In this document: positions 32,140 through 40,320 of the stretch, piece after piece
Layout: the number at the start of each line of letters is the position of its first letter
How positions within the stretch are numbered: position 1 is the first letter of the stretch
IMG/VR virus record: IMGVR_UViG_3300049827_000144
Coordinates: 1-46,881 of that record
Length of the DNA: 46,881 nucleotides
Reading direction: 5' to 3' (one strand)
From: a virus
Program-made: the position numbers and the translations under genes
Notes under the pieces: generated by a model
What the model was told of the DNA's origin: nothing
Databases searched by the model: none
Seen by the model: only the letters and a program-made list of their open reading frames with translations

Positions 32140-33886
32140 ATGAGCCCCAAGCTTTCCCTGCCACGGTAAAATTAACATTGAAATACTCAGTTGGAAAACT
32201 TGACATTACCTCCGTAATCCTCGGAGCGTACTGGTCTTCTAACCCCTGTCGTATTTCGAAGACCAATTCGTCATGCACCTGTAAGAGTAGACGACAGTTG
32301 TCGTCGCATACTTCCTTGTCAACCCGTATGAGAACGTATTTGACGACCTCAGCACCGCCACCTTGTAGGAGCGCATTAAAGGCTTTGTACGAATCCTCAG
32401 GGTACCTGAAATGTCTCCTGCGGCCTGTCCAGTATCTAATGTAACCTCGACTCCGCGCTTTCGACGTAGCGAGGTTCTTAGCACGAATAATCCCGGGGAT
32501 GGTTGAGAGAAAGGAGTCGTAGGAATCTTCAATGTCAGTCACCTTTCGATTCAGCGTCTTAGCAATTTTCTCTTGGCCTGCACCATAGATCATTGCATAA
32601 GTAAACGTTTTAGCTGTGTATCTATCTGTTCCAATTCGCTCTGCGAGAACGGTAAAAGGATCAGCATCTTGCTTACTGAATTCGTCAATGAGCCACTGCT
32701 CTTGGCCGTATGCGGCTGCAAGCCGGAACTCCAACTGAGAATAGTCAAATCCCATAAGTCCGAATCCTGGGCTTGCTCTAAACGCACTTCTAATCTTGCC
32801 ATTCCACACCTTCTCCGACAGTCGGGGGATTTGCTGAAGATTAGGCTCAGCACAAGAGAGCCTGCCTGTAATCGTACCATGCTGCCTATAGTTGCAATGA
32901 ATGCGCTCTGTCGAATCAACTAACTTTTGAAAAGGAGTATAAAAGGTACTGTTCGCCTTTTGCCAACCCCTATAATTCAAGACAGCCTGTGCCCTATGGT
33001 CATCGACACGGGAGAGCATTCTCTCATATTCCTCCATGACACCCTTGTCCATCTTCGGCCTCCCAGTCGGGGTGTATTCTAAGATCGGGAGTTTAAGTTC
33101 CTCAAAAAGAAACTTGCTTAACTGTGTCGTCTTGCTTGGCTCGAAATCTAACTCACTTTCGATGAGCGCCATTTCTAACTTAGCAATACCTTGATACTGC
33201 TTGCAGAAGTCTAAGTCAACATACACTCCACGCTGCTCCATACGGAATAGTGCGTTCTGCATCTCAAACTCAGTCTCCCAAAGCTTATCTGCATCAGCGC
33301 CAAACTTCTTCTTGAACATAGATAGCAGATACTCTCCTAGTTCAAGAGTTACTTCCGCATCTCCTCTGGCATAAGGTGCCATAAGATGCGGAGGTACAGC
33401 ATCCCAACCAAACGTGTCGGTAAACTTAGACATTGCATCTTTGTCAACCTTCCCCTTCTTGATATAGTGCTTACCACAGTTATCAAGAGTTTTAGCACGC
33501 GGGAACTCTTCGTTGATGAAGTGTGCTAACAGCATCGCATCATACGCAGGAACTTCCGACAGGTCTACACCAATGGTCATAAGCGAGTGCAGATCAAACT
33601 TCCTATTGAAGAAGTGCAACGTCTTAGTACGCAACACTTCGACTAAATCAGTAAGGATGTCTCTTGATATGTTATCCTTTGCGTGTCGGAAAGGAAAGTA
33701 CTCTGAGTACCTCATTCCTCCGACAGAAAAAGCGAGGGATATACCCTGAAGGTAGTCCTCGCCTTCCTTAACGCGAAGCCCTGTCGTTTCCGTGTCGATA
33801 CCAACGCGGATTACTCCAGGCTGTCGGAGCCCTTGCATAAAACCTTCGTAGTTAGATACCGAAGGGGTTAATGTTTGGCTTTCCAT
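32132..33886 (-). CDS. DNA polymerase, family A, with 3'-5' exonuclease
   Basis: 584 residues from the ATG at 33886, which has AAGGG 8 nt upstream. An earlier TTG at 33907 is less likely. Exonuclease motifs are GIDTETTG (Asp31, Glu33) and YARGDAEVTLELG (about 172-184). Polymerase motif A is DYSQLEFR (Asp381), motif B is the RYTAKTFTYAMIYG stretch (422-434) and motif C is QVHDE (538-540). All catalytic residues are present. It copies the phage genome, and the 5'-3' exonuclease domain of bacterial Pol I is absent, as usual in phages. It overlaps the primase-helicase gene by 35 bp. Confidence 0.95.
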   Translation of the reverse strand: MESQTLTPSVSNYEGFMQGLRQPGVIRVGIDTETTGLRVKEGEDYLQGISLAFSVGGMRYSEYFPFRHAKDNISRDILTDLVEVLRTKTLHFFNRKFDLHSLMTIGVDLSEVPAYDAMLLAHFINEEFPRAKTLDNCGKHYIKKGKVDKDAMSKFTDTFGWDAVPPHLMAPYARGDAEVTLELGEYLLSMFKKKFGADADKLWETEFEMQNALFRMEQRGVYVDLDFCKQYQGIAKLEMALIESELDFEPSKTTQLSKFLFEELKLPILEYTPTGRPKMDKGVMEEYERMLSRVDDHRAQAVLNYRGWQKANSTFYTPFQKLVDSTERIHCNYRQHGTITGRLSCAEPNLQQIPRLSEKVWNGKIRSAFRASPGFGLMGFDYSQLEFRLAAAYGQEQWLIDEFSKQDADPFTVLAERIGTDRYTAKTFTYAMIYGAGQEKIAKTLNRKVTDIEDSYDSFLSTIPGIIRAKNLATSKARSRGYIRYWTGRRRHFRYPEDSYKAFNALLQGGGAEVVKYVLIRVDKEVCDDNCRLLLQVHDELVFEIRQGLEDQYAPRITEVMSSFPTEYFNVNFTVAGKAWGSYE

Positions 33887-35588
33887 TACCTGTACCCTTC
33901 TTTTCAATAATAATTACGGCCTCATCCGCTGTAGCGCGCCTAAAACGTAAGTGTGCTGCTTCGCGTTTGATGTACCAGTCAGGCTCCGACGCTGCAAGCC
34001 GCTTCTTAAGTTCTCTAACTTTAAGTACGTTCTGGGGCATAGGCCACAAGGACAACACGGTGGTAGCACGCGCCGTGATGTATTGTGAGCCGTACACGTC
34101 TGCCAGTCCTGACGGTTCTTTGTTGTTCTCAGTTGCTTTACGATTATGGTGGATGAACCATGAAAATACACCCATCGTTTTTCTGAGGGTGTCGTTAAAA
34201 TCAAGTAAAGCTTTGGTGGATTCTTCGTCCGTGAGAGCCTTGTTAGTCGCTGACCCGAGCGAATCGAAGATAAACCCATCAATTTTGAGTACATCAATCA
34301 TCCTTTTGATTTGTTCTTGAGCCGGCTTTGTATTTAGATACATAGGTTCGCCATGTGGGAACACGAAAAAGTTCTCCGACAGAAGGGCTTGTTGCTCTTC
34401 ATCAAACTGACTAGTCATCTGATCTGTGAATACTTTCAGGTCCACAGGACCCATCTCACAAGAGATGAACAACACCTTACGAGGCTTAACGATGTTGTAG
34501 TTTAGAACGTCGGTCCCCGTTGCCAACCCGTAAGCAAAATTGAGGGCCACTTGTGTTTTTCCGACACCGGGAGGTCCCACCAATAGCATGTTCCCGCCTT
34601 CTTGTAGAAGCGAAGGCACCAGCCATTCAACTTTGAGGGTTTGGTGTCCAAACGAAATAATATCAAAGACTTCGATAGGATCGAAAGTTGCAGATACATC
34701 GGTTTCCGAATGTATTGGATATTTGACACGTACCCGTTCGATAATATCGAGCAACCGTCGGTGTCGATCGAGACGTTCAGTGTACTTCCCCACGCGCTCA
34801 TCGAAATTTCTAATGAGGGCATAAATCTCTTCATCTGTACATCCTGTCTCTGCGGCAATGTATCCGACACGCATCATGTATGTTGATCGGGACCCCTCCG
34901 CAGGCTTCGAGGCGAATACTTCACGGAAGTTCTCGGGGAAGGCGTGCGCGTATATGACGTCCATAACATCGGGTACTGAGCCCAGTTTGACGGCATTATC
35001 TTCCAGTCGAGGTGGCGACGTGAAACCAACAAAGTCACCGACATTACTGATGGCCCCGGTGACCCCCGTAATATATACAGGCCGATCACGCTTGAAGTTG
35101 TGTGTCTCGGGCGGGCGTAGTATCTGGGTACAGTCCCAGCCACTTTTGTCCGCCTCAAGCGTGAATGCAAGACCACGGTTCACTTCCTCTAAGATAGCGA
35201 AGTCGGTAATAACTTCGTCAAGTCTCCAGTACACATGTTCATGGCCCTCCAGTGAAGAGAGTATTCTAATAGAAGGCTCGACCTCGTAAGTGCTGGGCGC
35301 GTTTCCGTCGAATTCACACCAGACGACATTCGACGATAGGAATGCCTGCTTTGAAGCCTTAGGCTCCGAGAATACCGCTGGTGCAAGATAGACGTCGGTA
35401 TCCTGCGCCGAATCCTTAAGGTGCTTCTCAAGCCTGTCAAGGTTAGTTGACTTGACGAATACCTGTCGGAACTCTCCTGTATCTCTATCAAGCGTCGGCG
35501 CGTAGACATAACCATCCAAACCTTCGTATAGAAATGACAAAAAGCCACGCAATGATAGCGCGGCTGAACTAGGGACGATCATGTGCAT
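33852..35588 (-). CDS. Primase-helicase fusion (RepB-like primase + RecA-like ATPase)
   Basis: 578 residues from the ATG at 35588, with GGAGGTGA just upstream; a GTG 6 nt earlier is an alternative. The N-terminal half looks like an AEP/RepB-type primase, with acidic WCEFDG near residue 93 and GHEHVYWRL near 115. The C-terminal half is a RepA/DnaB-like hexameric ATPase with Walker A GPPGVGKT near 338 and a Walker B-type FIFDSLG. It would unwind the fork and lay down primers for the adjacent polymerase. The ATPase assignment is secure, the primase one less so. Confidence 0.8.
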   Translation of the reverse strand: MHMIVPSSAALSLRGFLSFLYEGLDGYVYAPTLDRDTGEFRQVFVKSTNLDRLEKHLKDSAQDTDVYLAPAVFSEPKASKQAFLSSNVVWCEFDGNAPSTYEVEPSIRILSSLEGHEHVYWRLDEVITDFAILEEVNRGLAFTLEADKSGWDCTQILRPPETHNFKRDRPVYITGVTGAISNVGDFVGFTSPPRLEDNAVKLGSVPDVMDVIYAHAFPENFREVFASKPAEGSRSTYMMRVGYIAAETGCTDEEIYALIRNFDERVGKYTERLDRHRRLLDIIERVRVKYPIHSETDVSATFDPIEVFDIISFGHQTLKVEWLVPSLLQEGGNMLLVGPPGVGKTQVALNFAYGLATGTDVLNYNIVKPRKVLFISCEMGPVDLKVFTDQMTSQFDEEQQALLSENFFVFPHGEPMYLNTKPAQEQIKRMIDVLKIDGFIFDSLGSATNKALTDEESTKALLDFNDTLRKTMGVFSWFIHHNRKATENNKEPSGLADVYGSQYITARATTVLSLWPMPQNVLKVRELKKRLAASEPDWYIKREAAHLRFRRATADEAVIIIEKKGTGNGKPNINPFGI

Positions 35589-35632
35589 AGTCACCTCCGT
35601 CTTTCTACATCCTTCGTCGTAGGGTTAATAAG

Positions 35633-35696
35633 TGTCTGGACGGGATTCGAACCCGCACTTCTTTATCAAGTGTTCTTCCCATTAAACTACCAGACG
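35633..35696 (-). tRNA. Degenerate or non-canonical tRNA, shortened anticodon arm
   Basis: On the minus strand this gives an acceptor stem (GTCTGG with CCAGAC), a normal D-arm (TAGTTTAATGGGAAGAAC) and a perfect T-arm (GCGGGTTCGAATCCCGT). Only 15 nt separate the D-stem and T-stem, about 7 fewer than usual. The sole anticodon stem, CACTT/AAGTG, leaves a GATAAAG loop without U33 and no variable loop. The first acceptor pair is C-A. The D- and T-arms resemble tRNA-Gly. It is most likely a tRNA remnant with a deletion. Confidence 0.55.
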
Positions 35697-35749
35697 TGCT
35701 GCGCGCCAGCCCACCTATTTTATATACCTGAGGATAATAGGGAACCTCG

Positions 35750-35822
35750 TGCCCCCAGCAGGGCTCGAACCTGCGACTCTCTGATTAAAAGTCAGATACT
35801 CTACCAACTGAGTTATAGGGGC
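35750..35822 (-). tRNA. tRNA-Lys (anticodon UUU)
   Basis: A full cloverleaf on the minus strand: acceptor GCCCCTA/TGGGGGC with discriminator A, D-arm with GTTGGTAGAG, anticodon stem CTGAC/CAGAG-type closing a CTTTTAA loop (anticodon TTT), and T-arm GCAGGTTCGAGCCCTGC. It reads AAA/AAG. AAA is common in this phage and would be scarce in a GC-rich host. CCA is not encoded. Confidence 0.92.
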
Positions 35823-35885
35823 AAGCGGCCCGACACCATCGCCTTGGTTTTCGTGGGACTTCTCTGCGAAGCCTTATTCCACTAT

Positions 35886-35951
35886 CTTAGCATGTGTCTT
35901 GCTAAGACTCGGGCCTCGCCAGTAAGGTACCTTACTGACTGGCAAGGCGAG
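35886..35951. other. Cluster of palindromes between tRNAs and SSB-like gene
   Basis: CTTAGCA/TGCTAAG (35886-35892 and 35900-35906) forms a 7-bp hairpin. CAGTAAGGTACCTTACTG (35920-35937) is an 18-bp perfect palindrome with KpnI-type GGTACC at its centre. CTCGCC/GGCGAG (35915-35920 and 35946-35951) encloses it. The CTGTCGG hairpin follows directly. No ORF is present. Candidate roles are tRNA processing signals, an operator or a DNA replication structure. Confidence 0.5.
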
Positions 35952-35994
35952 CCCCCTGTCGGAAAGGGGGGAAGTGTTCCGACAGGGGGCTCTT
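35950..35994. terminator. Hairpin built from an inverted CTGTCGG pair
   Basis: GAGCCCCCTGTCGGAA (about 35950-35965) and TTCCGACAGGGGGCTC (about 35977-35992) form a perfect 16-bp stem that encloses both motif copies (35956-35962 and 35979-35985). It lies 10 bp past the stop of the SSB-like gene, where a leftward terminator is expected, but the T-containing tail (TTTAATT) is on the plus strand. It may be bidirectional or act as an RNA end-protector before the tRNAs. Confidence 0.75.
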
Positions 35995-36002
35995 TAATTG
36001 TC

Positions 36003-36440
36003 TTAGAACTTGTTCAGGTAACTTGCAGCCGCCACCGGCGTAGCCCCAAGCACAACCTTGGTCACATTCGTGAAAGTACGAGTACCGTCAGCAGACGGCT
36101 TGTTCTTCACAGTGATCGTAACCTCGGTACCGATAACATCGGCAGGCTCCAGCGTCAACTGCTCCTCAGGGGTGATCTGAAGGGAAGCAAGCCGACGAAC
36201 AAGGAACTGCTTGCGCTCAGCGGGAAGATCATTTGACAGATCAAACCACTCAGAGACAGTCTTACCACCAAACTCATCGACCTCAGGGTCGATCTTGTAG
36301 GTGATCTGCCACTTGCTAACTCCGTTGAAGTCAGCGATCTTGCTGTCGGAGATTGTCGCAGGGTACACCCCATTGGCAACGAAGAAGTCAGACTCCCGAG
36401 CCTCAAGGCCAACGACGCCAGCATCATTCAGGAAACTCAT
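36003..36440 (-). CDS. Putative single-stranded DNA-binding protein
   Basis: 145 residues, with AAGGGTAG before the ATG. The protein is mostly beta (FFVANGVYPATISDSKIADFNGVSKWQITYKID...), with a later VTITVKNKPS...FTNVTKVV strand pair. This resembles DUF669/OB-fold-like phage proteins that sit beside Sak4 and RecB/Cas4-type nucleases. It lacks the classical acidic SSB tail. Role is inferred from fold and from its place in the recombination cassette. Confidence 0.6.
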   Translation of the reverse strand: MSFLNDAGVVGLEARESDFFVANGVYPATISDSKIADFNGVSKWQITYKIDPEVDEFGGKTVSEWFDLSNDLPAERKQFLVRRLASLQITPEEQLTLEPADVIGTEVTITVKNKPSADGTRTFTNVTKVVLGATPVAAASYLNKF

Positions 36441-36472
36441 TTTAATCTACCCTTATCTATTCTGTGTTGTAT

Positions 36473-37219
36473 TTACTTGAAGGATGCCCAAGTAGGATTG
36501 ATGATTTCCTTGGGCAGTGTAGTCACCCTAGATTTGGCGACTACAGTCTTGGAGGGCTGCACCTGACCGATGCGCTCGCCCTTACTACTGATCCGAAGGT
36601 ACATAACGATGTCAAACATGGCGACAACAGTTGCGTACAACTTAGGAGTTAAGTCAGGACGGACAAAGGTAACACCTGTCGTCTCATCCTTGTCGAACTT
36701 GGACTGAGCAGTAACGATCAGGTTCTTGTCTGGGATATCTCTAAACCGACTCATCATTTCACGAAGCATCTGAGTGTTAGGTCCGTAGTGATCCCATGTA
36801 GCCTTATACGTCTTAATTCCAGTTGACTTGCTCGTCGTATCTAACTGTGAGTCTAGGACTCGTCTCTGCATTTCCGAGAGACTGTCGAACGCAATCGTAT
36901 CGTAATGAGCGAAAGCAGGATCGCCAGCCACAAGATAGTCGATAAACTTATCAACTTGAGTAAATGATACGTATTCAAGAATATCTGCGCTAGAATCAGT
37001 AAGAGTAAGACTGCCGCGCTCCACATCGACAAGCAGAACGTTAGGAGCACTACCACAAAGCGTCGTCTTTCCCGTGCCGGGATCGCCATATACCATCACC
37101 TTAAGATATTGGGATACCTTCTCGGGCTTAGAAATACGCTCCATTAACTTAGCTAACAATGGATCAGTAGCAACTGATGCCTTCTTAGGCTCATCATCTA
37201 ATACCAAAGGTTCACTCAT
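36473..37219 (-). CDS. RecA-like ATPase, Sak4-type recombination protein
   Basis: 248 residues. Walker A is GDPGTGKTT (45-53), followed by NVLLVDVERGSLTL and a Walker B-like DTIAFDSLSEMQRRVLD, the layout of Sak4-like phage ATPases. These proteins aid single-strand annealing with SSB. It is flanked by the SSB-like gene and, one gene upstream, by a Cas4/RecB-like nuclease, a combination known from other phages. The start overlaps the preceding gene by 8 bp. Confidence 0.8.
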   Translation of the reverse strand: MSEPLVLDDEPKKASVATDPLLAKLMERISKPEKVSQYLKVMVYGDPGTGKTTLCGSAPNVLLVDVERGSLTLTDSSADILEYVSFTQVDKFIDYLVAGDPAFAHYDTIAFDSLSEMQRRVLDSQLDTTSKSTGIKTYKATWDHYGPNTQMLREMMSRFRDIPDKNLIVTAQSKFDKDETTGVTFVRPDLTPKLYATVVAMFDIVMYLRISSKGERIGQVQPSKTVVAKSRVTTLPKEIINPTWASFK

Positions 37220-37607
37220 CGGGAGTCTCCGTCATCTGTTCGAATGTCATATCTAGTTCATTTGCAATGCCTTCACCAATAACTTGAAGGATAATTGCTA
37301 AGGAACTAGGCGTGTAATCGCATTCACTATTAGTTACAATTCCCATTGTGTCTGGAATAGGGATTCCATCATCTGACAGTTCGCTTAAAGGAGAGCCAAT
37401 CACTACAAAGCCCGGCCTAAACAACGTCATGATAACAGATGCAAGGATTTGAACGAAAGGAGTACCTTCCTTCATTTCCTCTTTAACCTTACTAATGAAT
37501 CTGTCAAACATTTTGCTATCCCGTAGCTCTTCTGCACTTCTAGAGGAGTAATCCGTATGCACAACTTCAACTTCAACTTCGTCTTTGAAGTCTTCAGCGT
37601 CGCTCAC
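37212..37607 (-). CDS. Hypothetical protein in recombination cassette
   Basis: 131 residues, acidic at both ends, with a hydrophobic centre (FVQILASVIMTLFRPGFVVIGSPL, about 50-73) that could be a buried helix-strand or a weak membrane segment. It overlaps both neighbours by 4-8 bp, so it is co-translated with the nuclease and the ATPase. No family is recognised. Confidence 0.65.
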   Translation of the reverse strand: MSDAEDFKDEVEVEVVHTDYSSRSAEELRDSKMFDRFISKVKEEMKEGTPFVQILASVIMTLFRPGFVVIGSPLSELSDDGIPIPDTMGIVTNSECDYTPSSLAIILQVIGEGIANELDMTFEQMTETPDE

Positions 37608-38464
37608 TCCGGTGCCTCTCTGTTATAGCCGTAGCTCTGCTTCTTCTGGAACTCTGCCTGAATCAGATAATCTACCGGCGCTCCTTCGGTGTCGGAGTCG
37701 CACAGGAACAAGAATGGGCAGTTAGAGCATCCATACTTGTCGTAGATAGGAGTAGCCGTTTCCTTCACGGGGTTCTGTCGGAATTCCATGATTTCTGAAC
37801 CCACAGTAACATGCTGAGCAATAACAGCCTTAATGCGATTATCAGAAGGCCTTACCCATGCACGTCGGAATAGCTCGTTACCAGGCTTAAGGTCACGTGT
37901 GCGCAACTGATTGACCATAAAGCGCTTGACGTTGAAGCCACGCGCACGAAGCGCATAGACGTACTTAACGAACTGCCCGCTAATCTGCGCTTGATCGTCA
38001 GTCCAGAAGTTGTAACTTGACTTATGATCCACGGCAACGTGAGTACCATCCTCCTTATCTAGGAAGATGGCATCAATAGTTCCAGCCAGAGCGAACACGT
38101 CGTCGATCATTGGGACTGCGAACTTAGTCTCAACTGCAATGACTTCGTAACGCTCTGCATCAGATTCCATGTAGTGCTGCGTGTAAGCAAGCACCAAATC
38201 ACGAATCTTAGCCAGTTCCAGAATATCTACGCCGGGCTGAATAGCCAACTTATTGATATGAGTCTGAATAGCAGCCTTACACATATCCTCAGGGGAGTCA
38301 TCCATCTTCTCAAGGTAATACTGCTCCAACAGTTCGTGGATGATATTACCCTTGGTCAGCGGTCCACTCTGGACACGGGGCTCAAGATCTAACACATACT
38401 CGTAGAAATACTTACGCTTACAATGGAGCCATGTGCTAACTTCGCTATTCGAGATTTTACGCAT
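37604..38464 (-). CDS. Cas4/RecB-like PD-(D/E)XK exonuclease with Fe-S cysteines
   Basis: 286 residues, AAGGA 6 nt before the ATG. The N-terminal SEVSTWLHCKRKYFYEY with Cys15 and the C-terminal CSNCPFLFLC supply four cysteines (C...C-x2-C-x5-C), as in AddB/Cas4 iron-sulfur nucleases. GTIDAIFLDKEDGTHVAVDHKSS gives the D...D-x-K catalytic core. It would make 3' single strands for annealing. It is the first gene behind the strong promoter at 38502-38530. Confidence 0.85.
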   Translation of the reverse strand: MRKISNSEVSTWLHCKRKYFYEYVLDLEPRVQSGPLTKGNIIHELLEQYYLEKMDDSPEDMCKAAIQTHINKLAIQPGVDILELAKIRDLVLAYTQHYMESDAERYEVIAVETKFAVPMIDDVFALAGTIDAIFLDKEDGTHVAVDHKSSYNFWTDDQAQISGQFVKYVYALRARGFNVKRFMVNQLRTRDLKPGNELFRRAWVRPSDNRIKAVIAQHVTVGSEIMEFRQNPVKETATPIYDKYGCSNCPFLFLCDSDTEGAPVDYLIQAEFQKKQSYGYNREAPE

Positions 38465-38501
38465 TAGAAATCCTTATCTATTTTTTCTGCTCTGTCATTC
38501 T

Positions 38502-38530
38502 AGTATACACTATATACTTATGCCTGTCAA
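38502..38530 (-). promoter_or_regulatory. Strong leftward promoter for the recombination cassette
   Basis: On the minus strand, TTGACA (complement of 38525-38530), a 17-bp spacer and TATACT (complement of 38502-38507). A start near 38495 gives a leader of about 30 nt with AAGGA before the nuclease ATG at 38464. It has the GCTTGAC...TATACT form of the other strong promoters. Confidence 0.85.
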
Positions 38531-38547
38531 GCCTTGAAGTAAACTTT

Positions 38548-38868
38548 TTAATCTCCAAGCGCACAGTCAATGCATAGGTATACGACGTCTAACCCGACAG
38601 GAAAGTTCTCCGACAGGGTGGGTTCGGTACAGCTATCACAGTCGTAGACATACATTAAAGGCCACAGCAAGTGGTGACATGCGGCACATTCCTTCATTCC
38701 AGTTGAGCCGCTATCTGGACGCATACGGAATGGAGTGTCTAACGACACAGCATCTTGACAGGTACAGATATCCGTGATGCCGAGATTCTTACAGACACGG
38801 ACCATATTAGCACGGCCCTTGCCATACCATAAGTAGCCTAAATCACTTGATTTCCTTAGCTGTGTCAT
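38548..38868 (-). CDS. Multi-cysteine zinc-binding protein
   Basis: 106 residues. Cysteine pairs CTC (about 35-37), CAAC (about 61-64), CDSC (about 76-79) and CIDC (about 98-101) suggest two zinc ribbons. It overlaps the stop of the HNH gene by 26 bp. Two CTGTCGG motifs in the sense direction lie near the 3' end (38594, 38610). Function is unknown. It may be a DNA- or RNA-binding adaptor. Confidence 0.65.
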   Translation of the reverse strand: MTQLRKSSDLGYLWYGKGRANMVRVCKNLGITDICTCQDAVSLDTPFRMRPDSGSTGMKECAACHHLLWPLMYVYDCDSCTEPTLSENFPVGLDVVYLCIDCALGD

Positions 38869-39481
38869 TGGACTCTTTCTGTGTAATGGTGCCTCCGCTT
38901 ACTACACCCGACTTGAGTGCTTTGTTGGCGTGCTTAAGGTTAGCAGTCGCTGGGCGGAAACCATAGATCCGTTCATAAATTGCATCCTTGAAAGGGTCAT
39001 TCTTTGCGTGCAAGAGGTTATGACAACTGTTACAAAGTAATGCGACATTCCCCCGCTCGTTGTTGAGCGTGTTGTAATCGTTGTGGTGTCGTGCCTGCGC
39101 GTGGGTAGCGAGCGTACCCTGTCTAATGCCGCAACCGTCAATCTGCACCTCCATATACGTTGGAAGCGTAGGTGCCGGCTTGTTCGCGTAGTCACATGGA
39201 ATCCGATTACCATTTTCATCTTTTAGTGGGTAGAGTGCTGCGGCACGCTTACGTCCAGTGGATTGCTGGTCCGTAACAGCATCGTCGTTCTTAAGCTTAC
39301 GGGTCCGGCGCGTGCTGTCGGGCACTTCAGGTTCCAAGTTGAGCGCACTAGCAATAGTCCCGACAGCAAACTGCGCGGCTTCTAATGTAATAGTGTGGTC
39401 ACAGTCGCATACTGCGAAGTCCACTAACTCAGCGGCGCATGCTTTGCAGCGCCCTAGCATACATGGACCGCATTTCGGCAT
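38843..39481 (-). CDS. HNH endonuclease with Cys-rich N-terminus
   Basis: 212 residues. Cys4, 7, 12, 15, 25 and 27 form a zinc-binding N-terminus. The HNH centre is THAQARHHNDYNTLNNERGNVALLCNSCHNLLH (about 128-160): the paired His of the first strand, Asn in the middle, the C-x2-C-H and a final His. It is a second, unrelated HNH enzyme besides the one at 3547. It may nick DNA during replication or packaging, or be a homing enzyme. Confidence 0.8.
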   Translation of the reverse strand: MPKCGPCMLGRCKACAAELVDFAVCDCDHTITLEAAQFAVGTIASALNLEPEVPDSTRRTRKLKNDDAVTDQQSTGRKRAAALYPLKDENGNRIPCDYANKPAPTLPTYMEVQIDGCGIRQGTLATHAQARHHNDYNTLNNERGNVALLCNSCHNLLHAKNDPFKDAIYERIYGFRPATANLKHANKALKSGVVSGGTITQKESNDTAKEIK

Positions 39482-39729
39482 TAGTTATCACCGTCCAAAG
39501 GCATCGGGTTGGTGAGGTTGCTGTGCCGTGGGTCGTGGGCTAGGTGCCCGTCTTGACACGTCGGGCACAGGATTAGGACACCCCAGGGGGTGATATCGCC
39601 TGTGCGCGGCGCCCGTTGGAACTTGACGATGGGCCGGTAGCCCCAGTGCGCTTCGATGTGGAGGATCCAGCGAAAGATCACCGCACGCCCCCAATCTTGC
39701 TTGACACCGCGTTTTTCGGCATTATCCAT
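39481..39729 (-). CDS. Short CxxC protein, HNH-fragment-like
   Basis: 82 residues, stop overlapping the next start by one base. WGVLILCPTCQDGHLAHDPRHSN near the C-terminus resembles the C-x2-C-x-x-H-LAHDP end of actinobacterial HNH proteins, but the catalytic first half is missing. It may be a decayed HNH or a small zinc-binding protein. It is GC-rich compared with its neighbours. Confidence 0.55.
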   Translation of the reverse strand: MDNAEKRGVKQDWGRAVIFRWILHIEAHWGYRPIVKFQRAPRTGDITPWGVLILCPTCQDGHLAHDPRHSNLTNPMPLDGDN

Positions 39730-39731
39730 CC

Positions 39732-40139
39732 CTACCTTTCATTGAGTTGCTCCAGTCCTGCTAGAACCTCGGCGCGGGTTGTATAGTAAGGAATCTTCTT
39801 AAGTGCTGTATGCGGCGCGGCCAGCGGCCATACCGAAGTAATGTCGCCAGTATCGTCCCGGTACACTTGTAGTAAGTTTAGCTCTTCTAAGTTACGAAGC
39901 GATCCTTCGACACTAGGGTCGCGGCCCCATGAACCGGTTGCACTAAAAGCCTTGTTGATGATAGTAGTAGGGATCTTACCCTTGTTTTGAGTAGCGGCGC
40001 GCAAGATCCAGATGTAGAGGGCTTGCTCGTTGAGTACGAGGATACCGTTAAGACTTATGCGCGCATATTCTTCGCCCATTTCTCCACGGATTACGCCGTC
40101 GATATCTAACTCGGGCCTAAGTTTACGCTTCCGGGGCAT
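39732..40139 (-). CDS. Putative winged-helix protein
   Basis: 135 residues. A basic start (PRKRKLRPEL), then helices and a short wing-like end (GSLRNLEELNLLQVYRDDTGDITSVWPL) suggest a winged helix of replication-initiator or regulator type. No family is certain. The start overlaps the membrane-protein gene upstream by 17 bp. Confidence 0.55.
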   Translation of the reverse strand: MPRKRKLRPELDIDGVIRGEMGEEYARISLNGILVLNEQALYIWILRAATQNKGKIPTTIINKAFSATGSWGRDPSVEGSLRNLEELNLLQVYRDDTGDITSVWPLAAPHTALKKIPYYTTRAEVLAGLEQLNER

Positions 40140-40299
40140 TATCGTCCCCTTCTGTTGGGTTTTCGGGCATTATCCATTCGATCTTAGCCTTTTGGTCGAG
40201 GCGCCAGCCTACAAACAGGGAAAACCCTGCAATAGACAGTGCCACAATCAGAAAGAGGAATGCTAAACCTGAGAATAACACTCCATCCATACTGTTCAT
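40123..40299 (-). CDS. Single-pass membrane protein
   Basis: 58 residues from the ATG at 40299, with AAAGGAG 5 nt upstream. One hydrophobic helix (about 6-30, VLFSGLAFLFLIVALSIAGFSLFVGW) is followed by a charged cytoplasmic tail ending in PENPTEGDDNAPEA. Function is unknown. Small early membrane proteins often act on the host envelope or block superinfection. It lies directly downstream of tRNA-Leu. Confidence 0.65.
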   Translation of the reverse strand: MNSMDGVLFSGLAFLFLIVALSIAGFSLFVGWRLDQKAKIEWIMPENPTEGDDNAPEA

Positions 40300-40320
40300 G
40301 ATTGCTCCTTTCTTTGAGCG

